DNA of 64,000 bases from the NCBI RefSeq assembly GCF_028858725.1, contig NC_084776.1, positions 248,001 through 312,000 on the forward strand, written 5' to 3'. The DNA is from Colius striatus. Taxonomy: Eukaryota; Chordata; Aves; Coliiformes; Coliidae. The notes below the pieces were generated by a model. It searched no databases. It was not told where the DNA came from and was given only the letters and a program-made list of their open reading frames with translations. Shown here piece by piece: positions 28,101-48,600 of this stretch. A program made the translations under genes and the position numbers. Position 1 is the stretch's first letter. Each line of letters opens with the position of its first letter.

Positions 28101-28754
28101 CTGGGCAGCCTGTGCCAGGGCTCCCTCACCTCACACTGAAATGGTTTTTTCTTATATTTAGTGGAGCTTTTTGTGTTCCAGCTTCATCCCATCACCCCTT
28201 GTCCTGTTACTAGCTACTGTAGAGAAAAGGGATGTCCCAACCTCCTGATGCCCACCATTTAGATATTTGTAAATGTTAATAAGATCCCCCCTCAATCTCC
28301 TCTTCTCCAGACTAAAGAGCCGCAGTTCCCGCAGCCTTTCCTCACAAGATGTTCCAGTCCCCTGATCATCTTGGTGGCCCTGCACTGGCCTCTCTCCAGC
28401 AGTTCCCTGTCCCTCTTGAGCTGAGGAGCCTAGAACTGGACAGAGGACTCCCGATGAGGCCTCACCAGGGAAGAGTAGAGAGGGAGAAGAACCTCCCTTG
28501 ACCTGCTGCCCACACTCTTCTTGATGCATCCAAAAATTTTGTATACATTTCAAGCACATGTCCTCCTCTTTTACACAGGAGGATTAAAATTTCTGTGTTT
28601 GGATTTAGCTTAGAGGTACTTCAAATGTCAAACTATCTTTACCTTTGCACTGCTTTTAGATGTGCTGCATTTTTATTTCTAAAGGAGTCTGTCTGAGGCT
28701 GGAAAAGCACCCAGCTTTGCCCGAGCGGTTTTTTTTTAAATATACTAAATCAGT

Positions 28755-28796
<42 letters not shown>

Positions 28797-30529
28797 CCAG
28801 CCAAATATGCAAAATGTGATCAGTGTGGAAACCCTAAGGTAAGTTAGTGCCAGTGTCCATTAAAGCATTTCCAATGACCGTGTAGCAGTCAATGGCTCAA
28901 TGTCCAGATGGAGATCAGTGATGAGTGCTGCCCCTCAGGGGGCTGCACTAGGATCAGTGCTGTTCAATATCTTCATCAATGACATAGCAGGATCAAGTGC
29001 ACCCTCAGCAAGTTTGTAGATTACATGGAGCTGAGTGGTGCAGTTGATGAACCTGAGGGATGGTGGGACTTGGACAAGCTTGAAACATGGGCCAGTGTGA
29101 ACCTCAAGCAGGTCAACAAGGCCAAGTGGAGGGTCCTGCACCTGGGTTAGGGCAACCCCGGTATCAATACAGGCTGGGAGATGAAGGGATTGAAAGTGTC
29201 CCTGCGGAGAAAGGACATGGGAGTGAGTACTGATGAGTGAAAAGCCGGACATGAGCTGACAATGAGTGCTCACAGCCCAGAAAGCCGGAATCTCCTGGGC
29301 TGCATCAAAAGCAGCATGGCCACCAGGTCAAGAGAAGTGTTTCACCTCCTCTGTTCCGGTGAGACCCCCACCTGCAGTACATCCAGCTCTGGAGTCCTCA
29401 GCACAGGAAAGACGTGGAGCTGTTGGAGCAGGTCCAGAGCAGGGCCACAGAAATCAAGAAGTCATTAGTTTCTGAGGGGGGTTTTTTTGTTTGTTTGTTT
29501 TCCTTTAGGGAACATAGCTGTTTCCATGACAGGGAGATGTTTTAAGATGCAAGCAGGGATGTAATTGCTGTGGTAATGTTAATTTTAGGAATAGCTACAG
29601 ATGATAGCAAGCATCTCAGGCACCATGTTTCACAAAATACTTTTGCAGAGAACTTCTGCAATGTCATAATGCTTGTTCCAGATGGCTTATGACACCTGTG
29701 TGTCTCAGGCTACCCAACAGGCCACTGATGTTGATGAAGTTTACTGTGGATCGTTTTGTTTGCTGGGGTTCCTTTGGTGTTTTTTTGGTTCTTGCTGTAG
29801 AGTGGAGAGCTGGGGCTCCTCTCCCCATATAGCATCAACTTTGTCATCTAAATTAGACTGAGGTGTGACTGCTTAAGATACGAGATTGTGGGTTTTTTTA
29901 CCAAAGGTCTGCACACACAGAGATGTATTGCTGGGGATTTTTTACTGCTTGTTGCACTAAATAATGATGATTTTATTTTCACCCTCATCCCAACAGGGCA
30001 ATAAGTGTGTGTTTAACATGTGCCGAGGCTGCTGTAAGAAAAGAGCATTCAAAGAGACAGCAGATTGTCCCGGTAAGTGCAGCTGTCCTTCCCAGTCATT
30101 GAGCAAACCTCTCCTCTCCCATGCACATTCATTTACTTTTTATGGGATGTGGGTGTGAAAATCTACATACATAGCTATCTAAAATTTTGTAGTACCATTT
30201 TAAAAGACTTCTTTCCATGTATGATATTTCTTTTGCTTCCAAAGCCTTGGATGCATAGTTTCCAGACTCTGAGGACCCATTCTTTATAAACTATAAGGAA
30301 TAAGCTGTTCTCTTTTATCAGTGCAGTCATCTCATTTCAGGTTCTTGGGTTTTTTTGTTTGTTTGTTTTCCCCATCCTTGCTTCTTCAGGTCATGGATTA
30401 CTTTTTAAGACCAAATATGAAAAATCCCTTTCATGGCAGAGTAGTCAAAGAGTAATTCAAAACCCAGAGATCAGTCGGAAAGGAGATGTAGATGCTGTAC
30501 TGGAGGAGGCTGGTGACAGTGCATTGTGA
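18798..30529 (+). CDS. DUS1L: tRNA-dihydrouridine synthase 1-like (DUS1L)
   Basis: FMN-dependent enzyme that reduces uridine to dihydrouridine in the tRNA D-loop (positions 16/17 for this family). Coding exons: 18798-19034, 20566-20674, 21589-21639, 23331-23443, 24181-24263, 24431-24534, 25487-25631, 26230-26326, 26689-26777, 27505-27671, 28801-28838, 29997-30072, 30390-30529; total 1449 nt, 482 residues (human about 473). The start [10 protein letters not shown] and the motif [14 protein letters not shown] mark the TIM-barrel N-terminus. NLGCPQ carries the catalytic cysteine, and TVHGRTKEQ and FANGNIQ are FMN/phosphate-binding strands. The tail has a basic stretch ([10 protein letters not shown]) and a cysteine-rich zinc-binding motif (KCDQCGNP ... 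CRGCCKK ... DCPGH) split over the last three exons. Every exon phase joins. Exon 11 is only 38 nt and sits between two CR1 insertions. Confidence 0.96.
19060..19177. repeat. 32-bp GC-rich tandem repeat in DUS1L intron 1
   Basis: A 32-bp unit beginning CTGCCCCCTCGCC starts at 19060, 19092, 19124 and 19156, giving about 3.7 near-identical copies. The array begins 25 bp after the exon 1 splice donor and lies within the CpG island. Confidence 0.92.
24975..25045. repeat. Short imperfect duplication in a DUS1L intron
   Basis: The string 'catttttggggaga' occurs twice about 40 bp apart, each preceded by 'gttaaa' and followed by 'catag'. This is a small local duplication in intron 24535-25486. The upstream 'ttagggtagacatcagaagcag' resembles a decayed CR1 segment, which I cannot confirm. 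Confidence 0.45.
27961..28558 (-). mobile_element. CR1 LINE 3' portion, minus orientation
   Basis: A nearly textbook CR1 3' end in reverse. It starts AATCATAGAATGGTAGGGG (complement of the CR1 tail) and continues with 'ggttggaagggacctttagag' and 'aggtgggtcttgaagacctccaagg'. Inverted, it carries the end of ORF2 (with frame breaks) and the 3' UTR. It lies in DUS1L intron 27672-28800, about 240 bp upstream of the 38-nt exon. Confidence 0.93.
28758..28793. repeat. DUS1L: (CT)18 microsatellite forming the polypyrimidine tract
   Basis: An uninterrupted CT dinucleotide run of 36 nt is followed by TTTCCAG, the splice acceptor of the 38-nt DUS1L exon at 28801. The microsatellite is therefore the polypyrimidine tract itself. 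Confidence 0.95.
28888..29466 (+). mobile_element. CR1 LINE internal portion, plus orientation
   Basis: The segment follows the CR1 ORF2 C-terminal coding region: 'ctgttcaatatcttcatcaatgac', 'gcaccctcagcaagtttg', 'tgcacctgggt', 'tatcaatacaggctggg', 'ctgggctgcatcaaaagcag' and 'cacaggaaagacgtggagc'. Frames are broken, so it is dead. It lacks the CR1 3' tail. It sits in the next DUS1L intron, about 50 bp after the 38-nt exon, opposite in orientation to the copy upstream. Confidence 0.92.
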
Positions 30530-31100
30530 AGCTTTGGAAATGAATAGTTAAAGAGCTCCAGCCAGGCCTCTGCTTCCCTGGGCCAAAGAACATGCCATCT
30601 CCAGCTCACCGTCAGCACTTGCTCCACAGGTTTATTTTAAGTTCTGGAAAACTTATTTAAGTAAAAAGCTGCTTACTCAGGGAATTATCCTGCATTTGAA
30701 ATAAAAAAAAAGATGCAATTAAATTTCTCATGCTGTGTTTTAAGGACTGAAAATGCTGCTTTTTTGGTTGGGGACAACCCCTGTAAGCTGCCATCACAAC
30801 CTGCCACTTGTATGTTCATTAACCCTTCATGTCATGTCCTGTTTTTAATATTGAGAAATAAATTTCTTGGATTAGAACAACCTTTTGGTTCACTAAAAAC
30901 AGCAATGTCAGAGACACCTTCGCTAATGGACTGTGTCACAGTTGTTTGGGTTTCTGCAGACCACGTTTTCAATGCATAAAGGAATCTAGCAGTACTTTGA
31001 AGACATGAAAGTAAAACTATAAGATATCACTATAACTACATTGTGGTTTAACAATTATTAGTTTTATACAGTACAATAAAGCTTCATGAGCCAAAGGTTG
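30530..31100 (+). other. DUS1L: DUS1L 3' untranslated region
   Basis: Non-coding sequence after the DUS1L stop with three canonical AATAAA signals at 30700-30705, 30857-30862 and 31075-31080. The first, 171 nt after the stop and followed by an A-run, gives a short 3' UTR. The later two would give longer forms. Confidence 0.6.
30700..30705 (+). terminator. DUS1L: DUS1L poly(A) signal (AATAAA)
   Basis: Canonical hexamer 171 nt downstream of the DUS1L stop codon. Two further AATAAA hexamers at 30857 and 31075 are alternative ends. Confidence 0.6.
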
Positions 31101-32100
31101 GGGGAAATAATATGCTGTTACAACCAAGCCTATGAACTGTTCCCTACTCAAATTCTCTTAATTCTATGATCATTCTTTCTCCTTCCAATCTGATAAATTA
31201 TGTGCAAAGAATCAAAACCAGATGCAGGTCTACACATGCAAGTCTCCTACCTCACTTTTACCGTCCTTCTCCATGTGTCTCCTTGGCACTTGGTCAGTGA
31301 AGCTTTCCAAGGTTCAGGATGCTGTAAAGAATGGCAGCAGCAAAAAATACCCCCCAAAAAAATCAGCAGATGTTTAATAAATAGTCTCAAGATGGAGAAA
31401 TCAAGCCATTCCATCTTAAGCTGGAATAAATAACGCCACCTTAGCTCAGCTTTGAAAGTTTATCTCCCTGTGGCCTGTTTTCTGTTCTGGATGCAGTTTA
31501 CGTCACTGTGGGCTCAGTAACTGCTCAGAGTGCACTGACATCTCCTGCATCTGCAGCTTGAACATCGCTGCTGCACAGCTGCTACACTTTGTAGTGCACT
31601 AAAAGCAGCAGCCCTGTTAGTGCTTTCATTCTGGTAGCCTACTAAAGGGAATAAAGCGCTGATGGAGGGCAGAGCCTGTAGACCATGCAGTCACTATCCT
31701 TGGACTGGCAAAGCTGGCAGGTTATGAACAAGCCCTGTATAGGATTAGAGCCTTTAACTGTAAAATTAGCAGATCTTAATGTTCCTCTAAGGGAAGTGGA
31801 GAGCTGGGGGGTGGGAGGGTGGCAACAAGGGGCAAAAAAAGCACCAAGGGTAGTGTAGGGCACGGGGCAGGAGAAGGAAGGAAAGGGCCGGGGGGGGGGG
31901 AACAGGCTGGTGACACATGCCATGTCCCAGAATTCTGTGCCTGGACTGCGTCTTGAGCAACCCTTGCTGCCATCTGAATGGGTCACCTCAGTTGGATGTC
32001 AGGTTCTGATGGGTGCAGGGCCAAGCACAGCCCTGTCCCAGCACCTGCTTCCAGTGACTCACAGTTCTGCTTCACAAGGCCCAAGTGTGAAGAGGTTTGG

Positions 32101-32102
<2 letters not shown>

Positions 32103-32132
<30 letters not shown>
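32103..32132. repeat. (TA)15 microsatellite
   Basis: Thirty nucleotides of perfect TA repeat, followed by 'aatataat'. It is in the spacer and not placed like a TATA box. Confidence 0.95.
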
Positions 32133-32136
<4 letters not shown>

Positions 32137-34616
32137 TAATCTGTTAGATATTCCCTTTTGGAAGTTACACTGGGTCTGAAAAGAAAATGAATGAGAAATA
32201 TGGCACCCTGGATGCTGGGTCTGCATAAAGCACTGGCGAAGTGTCTTCTCGGTACATGAGTGCCCATGCCTTGGGAAAATTACTGAACAGTAGTAAACCA
32301 AAAATACAAAGTGCCTCAAAAGTCAGAAAACAAATGCAGTACCATGCATTTATGAAAAGGGAAGACCCTTCCCTGTTTCACCCTCCTCAACCAAAAGGAG
32401 CTCAAGGCGTTTTTGTTTTTAAATGGCAAACACAGAACTTTGGAATCAGGCAATAACAGGCCCTGATCAGTTTATAAACCATTTGTAACACTTTTTTTGA
32501 CTTCTCAACAACCATTCCCTGCTTAGGCAGAGCTGTGTTCATATGTGCACATGCACACATACCTCAAGCCCTGGCAAGAACAGCTGATAGTTCCTGAGTT
32601 ACTGTGTTATAGTTTACAGTCATGGACTGGAACAGTATGCTGAAAACACACCCTAAACCACTAGTAGCTGTACATGACTTCTATCCATGCAGAAACATTC
32701 TAAAGCATTAATAATGAGAGCCCACCAGGTAAGATGAACAGCTTACTAAGCAGAGCACTGCAAGTCAAGCAGAGGCCTCAGCCTACTCTTATGTCAAACA
32801 CCCTTATGCTCGCTCACTCCTGAGTTCAAATTTCCCATGCTGTTTCTTCAGGCACCTGGTGCAGCTTAACCTCTTTGGACATTTGTCTACATCTAGATAG
32901 CTTTTAAGTAGCTGTTCCCATCCATTCACACAGTCTTAGAGGTAAGAACTTCATGTCCATTTGGAGGCTGGATGTAAACGTTGCCTAACATTTAGTTGCG
33001 GCTTTCTATAAATTGTGACAATAAACATAGTTCAAACTCTTCTGTTGAGTCTTCCCATTTCATTTGCTCATTGATTGAACAAAATATTTTCCATGATATT
33101 CTGGCAATAGCATCTTCCAACCTTAAGCAGCTTGTTAACCAAGACTTTCATTAGCTTTCATAATTTCTTGCTATTTTATTCAAATCACATTCAGACACTG
33201 AGCTGGTAGGTGTTACCTTTGCTTGCCTTGGCAACTGGAACTAGCACAGAAACCGAGGGGGAGGGAAAGGGTGTGGCATTTACCAAGCAGACCAGTGATT
33301 AGCGTGGGAGAACCAACACTGCCTTATTTAAAGATAGGAACTTGAAACCACAGCTCCCACTTCCTGTGGAAATAGTCCCCTCTTCCTTCACACAGACATA
33401 CTCTTTAAAGCTGTCAAGTATCCTGAGCTCCCTGGTTTGTTCAAAAAGTCCCCTTCTTAATAAGAAGCTAAATGTTCATTATCATGGAACTTCAAAATGC
33501 TTACCTGACCCCTTCCTGTTTATAGTTTCCCAAAAGCACCAGGAAGCTCAGTCACTCCCCTGCTCACTGTGCTAGAGAAAATGTAGTCAGAAAAGATATT
33601 TGCATGAGAAACAGCCACTGTGACCACACAGTCGTGGACTCGTGCTATGTGGGAGATTTGGGTTACATTCTTAACCACATAGTGGGGTTTTAGCACACAT
33701 ATCTCACAAGTACAGTCTCATCACAAAATCACCAGTGTGAAAAAAGGATCAGCCTAGCTGTAGGCTCCTAAATTCAGGAAGAGCCTTATACTTGAGAATC
33801 CTAATTGGACACATTTCTACACAGAATTAGTATTTAAGGCATATTTATCTTCACCCCCTCTTTCAAGGTATTTCTTCATAGACAATGCAGATCAATGCAT
33901 ATTTGACTCCTGTAGCATGACATGGCAGAAGACTGCAGTCCCCCTAACACAGAGCTGGCATCCTCCCTGCAACACCAAGCGACCTTTGCACATCTAACTT
34001 CAAATCACCATGCTAATCAGAAAAAATTGCATTGTGAACTTTCCAGACATCCCAGAAGCTTATAACCTTGTAATGAACAGGTAAAGATGACCAGTGTATC
34101 CATTCCTTGCTAAACAATGCCTGAGATTAGGAGGCACTATTGCAACACAAGTAAGGCCGAGCTATTTACCATTGATGTTGGGCGCATCTGCACCTACTCT
34201 AACTAGGGATTACTTTCAAGCTAGACAATACACTAATTATCCTCTTTAATTAAAAAATGGTGGCCTGACAGCTCAGCAAGGTAACAGCCTACTTTGTTTC
34301 TGTTTCACAGGCCCTCAAGGAGAGCTACACTATTTTATTTTAATGGGAGTAGGGGGAGCAAGTGGCAGCGCTCTCTCTGCCTGTAGAATGATGGTGAAAA
34401 AGATCCTTAGCCTCTGGGTTTCAGGGAGACTGGATTCTTGCATCTAAATCCATTTTCAAATGCACACAGGAGAATGTAGTAGCAGCTCACCTGACAAAGC
34501 CAATTGCCTTTATTTGGCAAACAGCTCATGAGACAACACATTAAAGAATGGTGAAAAAAAATAGTACTGTAAAACAAAGACTGAAAATCCCGGACCTCAG
34601 CATGTATTTACAGGGT

Positions 34617-34740
34617 ACACATAGAGCAGCCCCTTCCAATGCTTAGCAACCCTCTCAGTGAAAAAGTTCTTCCTGATGTGTAATACTAAACCTCCCTTGG
34701 CGCAAGAGTTCTTCTCCTCAGAGATGGTGCCAGAAGCCTA
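34617..34740 (-). mobile_element. CR1 LINE fragment (decayed)
   Basis: The blocks 'ccaatgcttagcaaccctctcagtg', 'agttcttcctgatgt' and 'aaacctcccttggcgcaag' correspond, inverted, to the conserved region of CR1 just upstream of its 3' UTR end. The boundaries are approximate. Confidence 0.8.
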
Positions 34741-35490
34741 TTTTAGAAAGAACACAAAAACATTTAAGTAGCATTATAGGACTGAATGGCTTCCCCTCAG
34801 CATGAGCAGAAGGCATTAAAATTACTTTCCCAGCATTTCCACAAGGATATATAACAATTTACCTGAGGACTCAACTTGCTCTTCTCACTAAACTGTGACC
34901 TCTGACGAACCGGCTCTCTCCTTTCTCCTCTCAAAAGTGGGAGAATTTCTCTATGCCAAAATCATAAACATTTAATCTAAGACCTACAGGAACTATTGCT
35001 TCCGTTTTCAGCATCTAAATAATAAAGAACATGGAAAGCCAGACGGAGAGAGCACTGTTGCCATTTAGCAGCTGTGCAAATGCAGTCTAGGAATTCTGCT
35101 GTTAGAACATTCCCTCAAACTGCACTTTCTTCACAGCTCATCCAAGCTACATTTCAAACAGATCAGAAAGCAAAACACAACAGTCTACAAAACATCATCA
35201 AGCTAAACAAAAAATCAATGGCTTGAGATCAAAATATGTAAAGCCCAGCTCTAACACAAAACTCCAAGTACTCAAACTTTTTGATCCTGCTGTTTAATGT
35301 ACTCTAGAGAACAACTCATTTTAAAAAAGGCAACAAAAGAAAAAAGCAAAAAAAAAAAAAGCATTCACACATCAACAGTATCATCTGTAGTCAGTTGCCA
35401 GACCAGTCAGGGCTGGGTCAACATTCTCAGCTTGCCTTCTGGATTAATAAATGTGAGGCTGCAGTGACTTGAGAAAACTCAGTGCATATC

Positions 35491-36456
35491 TCCTTTCATT
35501 AACACAGAACACACAAACACCTTTAATCCCTTTATAAAAGGAAAAGCAGAATAAATGCACCTGGAGAGCAGGCACCTAGACTGGCTGCTCACAGCTCTTC
35601 ACGGGACTCAAGTAGTACTTTACAGCATTTATCCCTGCTACCAGAAGCAACCGTTGCACATGTTGGGAAACCATCACACCTATGGCAGGAAGACTGGACA
35701 AGCAGCAATATTTGCATGAAGTAGAGATTTACTGCTTTGACAACACTGGACCCCAAAGCCAGGTCATGGCACAAGTGGGAAACATCAGGAAACAGGCCTT
35801 TGAAACCAGACCAGAGAGAAAGAACCTGGATCCAGGTAAACACAGCACCCTAAAATAAAGGCCAGTGACTGAATGCATGGAAGAGGTGCCATGTTTTCTG
35901 CTGTAGGTGAAAAATCATTGGGTTTGTCAAAGGAAATCTCCTTTCCCGTGAGAACTCTGTCTCCATAACTGACAGCAACACAGTTGTAAGGTTATCTGGA
36001 GTAAAAAGAAAGCTCAGCATTGCTCAGAACCAAGGTAATACTTTCAGGCCAGCAAAACATATCTCAGATCACACCTGTCCACCCAGCTTGACACTAACTA
36101 TTTTTGCAGGTTTGAAACAAGAAAACTAATAGCAGCTGAAAAAAATCTCAAATCAGCATCTGTGTGAATAACTTGACAGCTCTTTATGTCGTGGTGGGAG
36201 AAGCAGAATGGAAGAAGATGTTCTACCAAAACAGAAATGATGAGCCATTGCAGGGATAGTGTTTTTAGAAATAATTTCTTTTCAAGGAGAACTGAAGTTA
36301 TTGGAATATTTGTATTATCCACCATCAGCCCTGACCCTCTCAATCCAAGCAAGAAGCAAGGGAGACAGGGACAGTTTGTGAAGCTCAGCAGTTAGTGGGT
36401 GAGACAATGGGTACAGTCCTGGAGGGACCATTTCTTTTGGTAGTGCACGAAGATTT
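35491..36456 (-). other. GPS1: Probable GPS1 3' untranslated region
   Basis: Non-coding sequence directly after the GPS1 stop. The best-looking end is ATTAAA on the minus strand (35522-35527). It is followed on that strand by a GT-rich stretch (ggtgtttgtgtgttctgtg), a good downstream element. This gives a 3' UTR of about 950 nt. More distal minus-strand AATAAA signals exist at 34509 and 34334. Confidence 0.45.
35522..35527 (-). terminator. GPS1: Candidate GPS1 poly(A) signal (ATTAAA)
   Basis: Second most common poly(A) hexamer, on the coding strand of GPS1, with a TATAAA 10 nt before it and a strongly GT-rich element immediately after. Confidence 0.45.
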
Positions 36457-45275
<8,819 letters not shown>

Positions 45276-45683
45276 CCTTCCCCTCGCGGAGCCACTTCCG
45301 CTGGCCGCCCCGCCTCCCCGGCCGCCTCCGCTTCCGGTTCCGGGCCGCGCGGAGCCGCCGGGCCGCATCCGACAGGTGAAGCCCTTAAAGGGGCCGCGGT
45401 CTCGCCTCCGGCCGGCTGCACCGGGCGGGGCGCGTCGGGGCTGCGGGGCCGCCTTTCCCCCCCGCGGGACAGAGCGGCCTGGGGGTGCCCGGGCGCTTCC
45501 CCTCCGCCGGCCGCGGGGGCTGCCGCCGCCTCCCGGAGCCGGCCGCCGCGGGGCGGGGGGGAGGCCGGTCGAGCCGCCGGGCTTCTCGGCGCCCGCCCGG
45601 AGCCGCCGCCCGCCCGGAGCCGCCGCCCGCGGGGTCATGAGGCGGCCGCACGGCAGCGCGGCGCGGGCCCGCGGGGCTGCAGC

Positions 45684-48600
45684 ATGAGCGGCTCCTGCCT
45701 GGGGCTCCGCAAGGCCTGCTTCCTGCTGTCCGTCAGCGCCGCCGCGCTCCTGCTGCTGCTGCTGCCTCGGGGGCAGCCCCCCGCCGCGCCCCGCCGCCGC
45801 CCGCTGCCTGCCGCCGGGCCTAGCAGGCCCCCGCCGCGGCGGGCGGGCCCCGGGGGCAGCGGCGGGCCCGGCACGCGGGCAGGCTCTCGCGGGGGGCCGG
45901 GGACCGAGGCTGGGGCGGGAGGCGGGGGCGAGGGCCTCGTCGTCAGCCCGGCGCCCCCGCGGAATGGCCGCTTTGGCCCTGCGGCCGGCGCGGCGAGGGA
46001 GAGCCTGGAGCTGAAGGACATCTTCATTGCGGTGAAGACCACGAGGAAGTACCACCGCAGCCGGCTGGACTTGCTCCTGCAAACCTGGATTTCCCGGGCG
46101 AGGGGACAGGTGAGACCTCGCCCGCGGGCTGGGGCGGGCAGCCGGGAGCCTCAGACCTCGGTGTTCCCGGGCAGCTGCCACGCGCTCTCCCCGAGTTGTT
46201 CCTTGTGTGTGTTAAAAAGACTGAGGAAGGTCGTCTTACCTAAATGATTTGTCTGAACTAACCTCCAAATGAGTTCATTGTTGGTTAAGCTACTTACTTG
46301 CAACGTGGTGTTGATGGTTCAAGCAGAAACAGCATGCTGACCTTTCTGTGGCTGGAAAGTGTCCCATGATAGTGAAGAACCCCTAGTGCAGGAAGCCAAT
46401 ATTTTGGACCAAGTAGTTCAGCAACTATAGGTTTTTCCAGAGAACAATGTAGAGTTTGTTCCTCTGTTTGGAAATTGCAGCTCATTCAAGTGCATTAAAG
46501 TAGGTTTTACCCAGCACTTGGGACAAGACAGTGTTGCCACTTAGTACTGTCTACCCTGACTTTTGTTCTTTCCTTTTAGCTTGCTTAACAGCAGTGGATG
46601 ACTCACGGCCAGAGAGAGAGGAGATGAGGTTACAGGGGGAGGTATTGCCAAAAAAGACAGGAACTATTCCTGATAGTCTGGAACTATCAGGAAATTGGCT
46701 GTCTGTACTGTGTGATGAGGAGTGTAAAATCTTGGGTGTGTTACTGGACTGAGGCTCTTCTAGTTTGTAGTGTAAAAACCTCTTAAACAAGGCAAGGACT
46801 GAAGTTGTTGAGGTTCTCTCCACTATCATTCCCCGCCCCACCCAAATGGCTACTGTGAAATAAACTAACAGGGCAAAACATTCAGAGCTCTGAATGCAAT
46901 GTCACAAAGTTGAAAGTAGTTTCTGAAGTTCTCAAATGTGGATACACTGTTTTTGTCTCCCACAGACCTTTATATTCACAGACTGGGAGGATCGAGAGCT
47001 ACGCCTGAAGGCAGGTAAGCTGTGCAGCTTGGGTGCACGCTGTCTGTTGTAACTCAGTTTGGTTTCTGTCAGACTTTCCCAAATCCTTATGCTGTACAAG
47101 CAATTAGGGAAGTTAAGGTGGAGAAATGGAGACTTCTCCTTTCACAGGAGAATATGCTGTTCCTACTTACCACCTGGACAAGATGCCTGGAATTTCCTGA
47201 GTACTGGGTTCACCTTTGCACCTACTGCCATCATGTTAGTAAGCTTAAGTCTGTCTGGTCCAAAGTTATATTGGGTATTTCCTTTGCACACAGTCTCATG
47301 GCACTATTTATATCCTGTGCACTCAAGCATTTTCATGCACTCTGCAGCTTGCATGTCATGTGCACAACCCATGAGCCTTGCCCGTCCTGCAGTTTACTCT
47401 CAATGTGTGCACCATATGCCCTTCAGATGTACAGCACCAGTGCCAAATGTGCGCTTCTTTTGTAGTCTCTTTTGGACTATACATACTTCTCAAACCTGAA
47501 AGGGCTGATCTTTGTTTTTCTAGGGGATCATATGATCAACACCAACTGCTCTGCTGTCCATACCCGGCAAGCTCTCTGCTGCAAGATGTCTGTGGAATAC
47601 GATAAATTCCTGGAATCTGGGCAAAAGTAGGTGAAACCCATTGTTCTGATTGACTTTGTTTCTTCAGGCTTCGTGTTCACAGGAAACTTGAGTAACTAAA
47701 ATGTGAGGAGCACGGGGAAGGGTGCACAGCTAAACGAGCATCATCTGAAAGTTGAAAAGGATGATAATCTAATGGGGGTACTGACTTCAGCCACTTTCCT
47801 GAATTGATGCTTTCAGCCTCTAAATTTGCTAGTTCAGCACAATAGGAAATTCTTTCTGCTTGTGGCCTCAAAGACTAAGGCTGAGCTGTAAACCTGTAAC
47901 TTTTTTTTTTTGTTACTGCTCTGTAGTAACTTTTTTGTTTTGTTTGAAGATGGTTTTGCCATGTGGACGATGACAACTATGTGAACCCTCGGACCCTCCT
48001 GCGTCTCTTATCAGCCTTCTCACACAGCCAGGATGTCTATGTGGGGCGACCTAGTCTGGACCATCCCATAGAAGCAGCTGACCATGTCCAAAGTGATGGA
48101 TCAGTAAGCAAACTTTGCAGTTGTTCTCACAGACATCCTGATTTTCTAAGCTTTTAAAACTTTGAGAGAGTTCCTTGGATTCCTCTATGAGAACATGTGA
48201 TTTAATCTGCAAGCAACAAACCTTGCAACAGTCATTTTTAGAGACAAGGTGCTGGGTTAAATGAGGCTTCCATCTGACCTCATGAGTATGTGCAATAGAG
48301 TATGTGGGTGGATACCTGTTTCTCTTCTTTATTTGCATATGTTGGCAATCCCCCTCATGCTGAGGTGAGTGGGGCCTCCTCACCTTGACTTCTTCCTTTA
48401 GTGGTTTTAGGGGTAGTGTTCCTTGTTTTAGGGTTTTGGGGCTTGGTTGGTTGTTCTGAGAGCAGTGGCACGTCGTCATATCTCTACCCAACCACAGATG
48501 GGTATAGAAGGCATTTCCAGTGCTGAGTGGTTACTAGGGTTCCAAGAAGTGGAAGCAAGTGTCTTAGTCACAAGATACATGTGCTAAAGGATGGGTCCTC

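Larger units (their letters stand above)
31101..35490. other. Spacer between convergent DUS1L and GPS1 3' ends
   Basis: No gene is recognised in these 4.4 kb. The stretch holds an 11-G run near 31890-31900, a (TA)15 repeat at 32103-32132, a decayed CR1 piece at 34617-34740 and minus-strand AATAAA signals (TTTATT on the plus strand) at 33175, 34334 and 34509. From about 32.5 kb rightwards the plus strand looks rich in A and C by eye, as expected if minus-strand transcription from GPS1 continues into it. Confidence 0.5.

Noticed and set aside
32103-32132. TATA box
   Set aside because: It is a 15-unit TA microsatellite between two convergent 3' ends, with no downstream exon.
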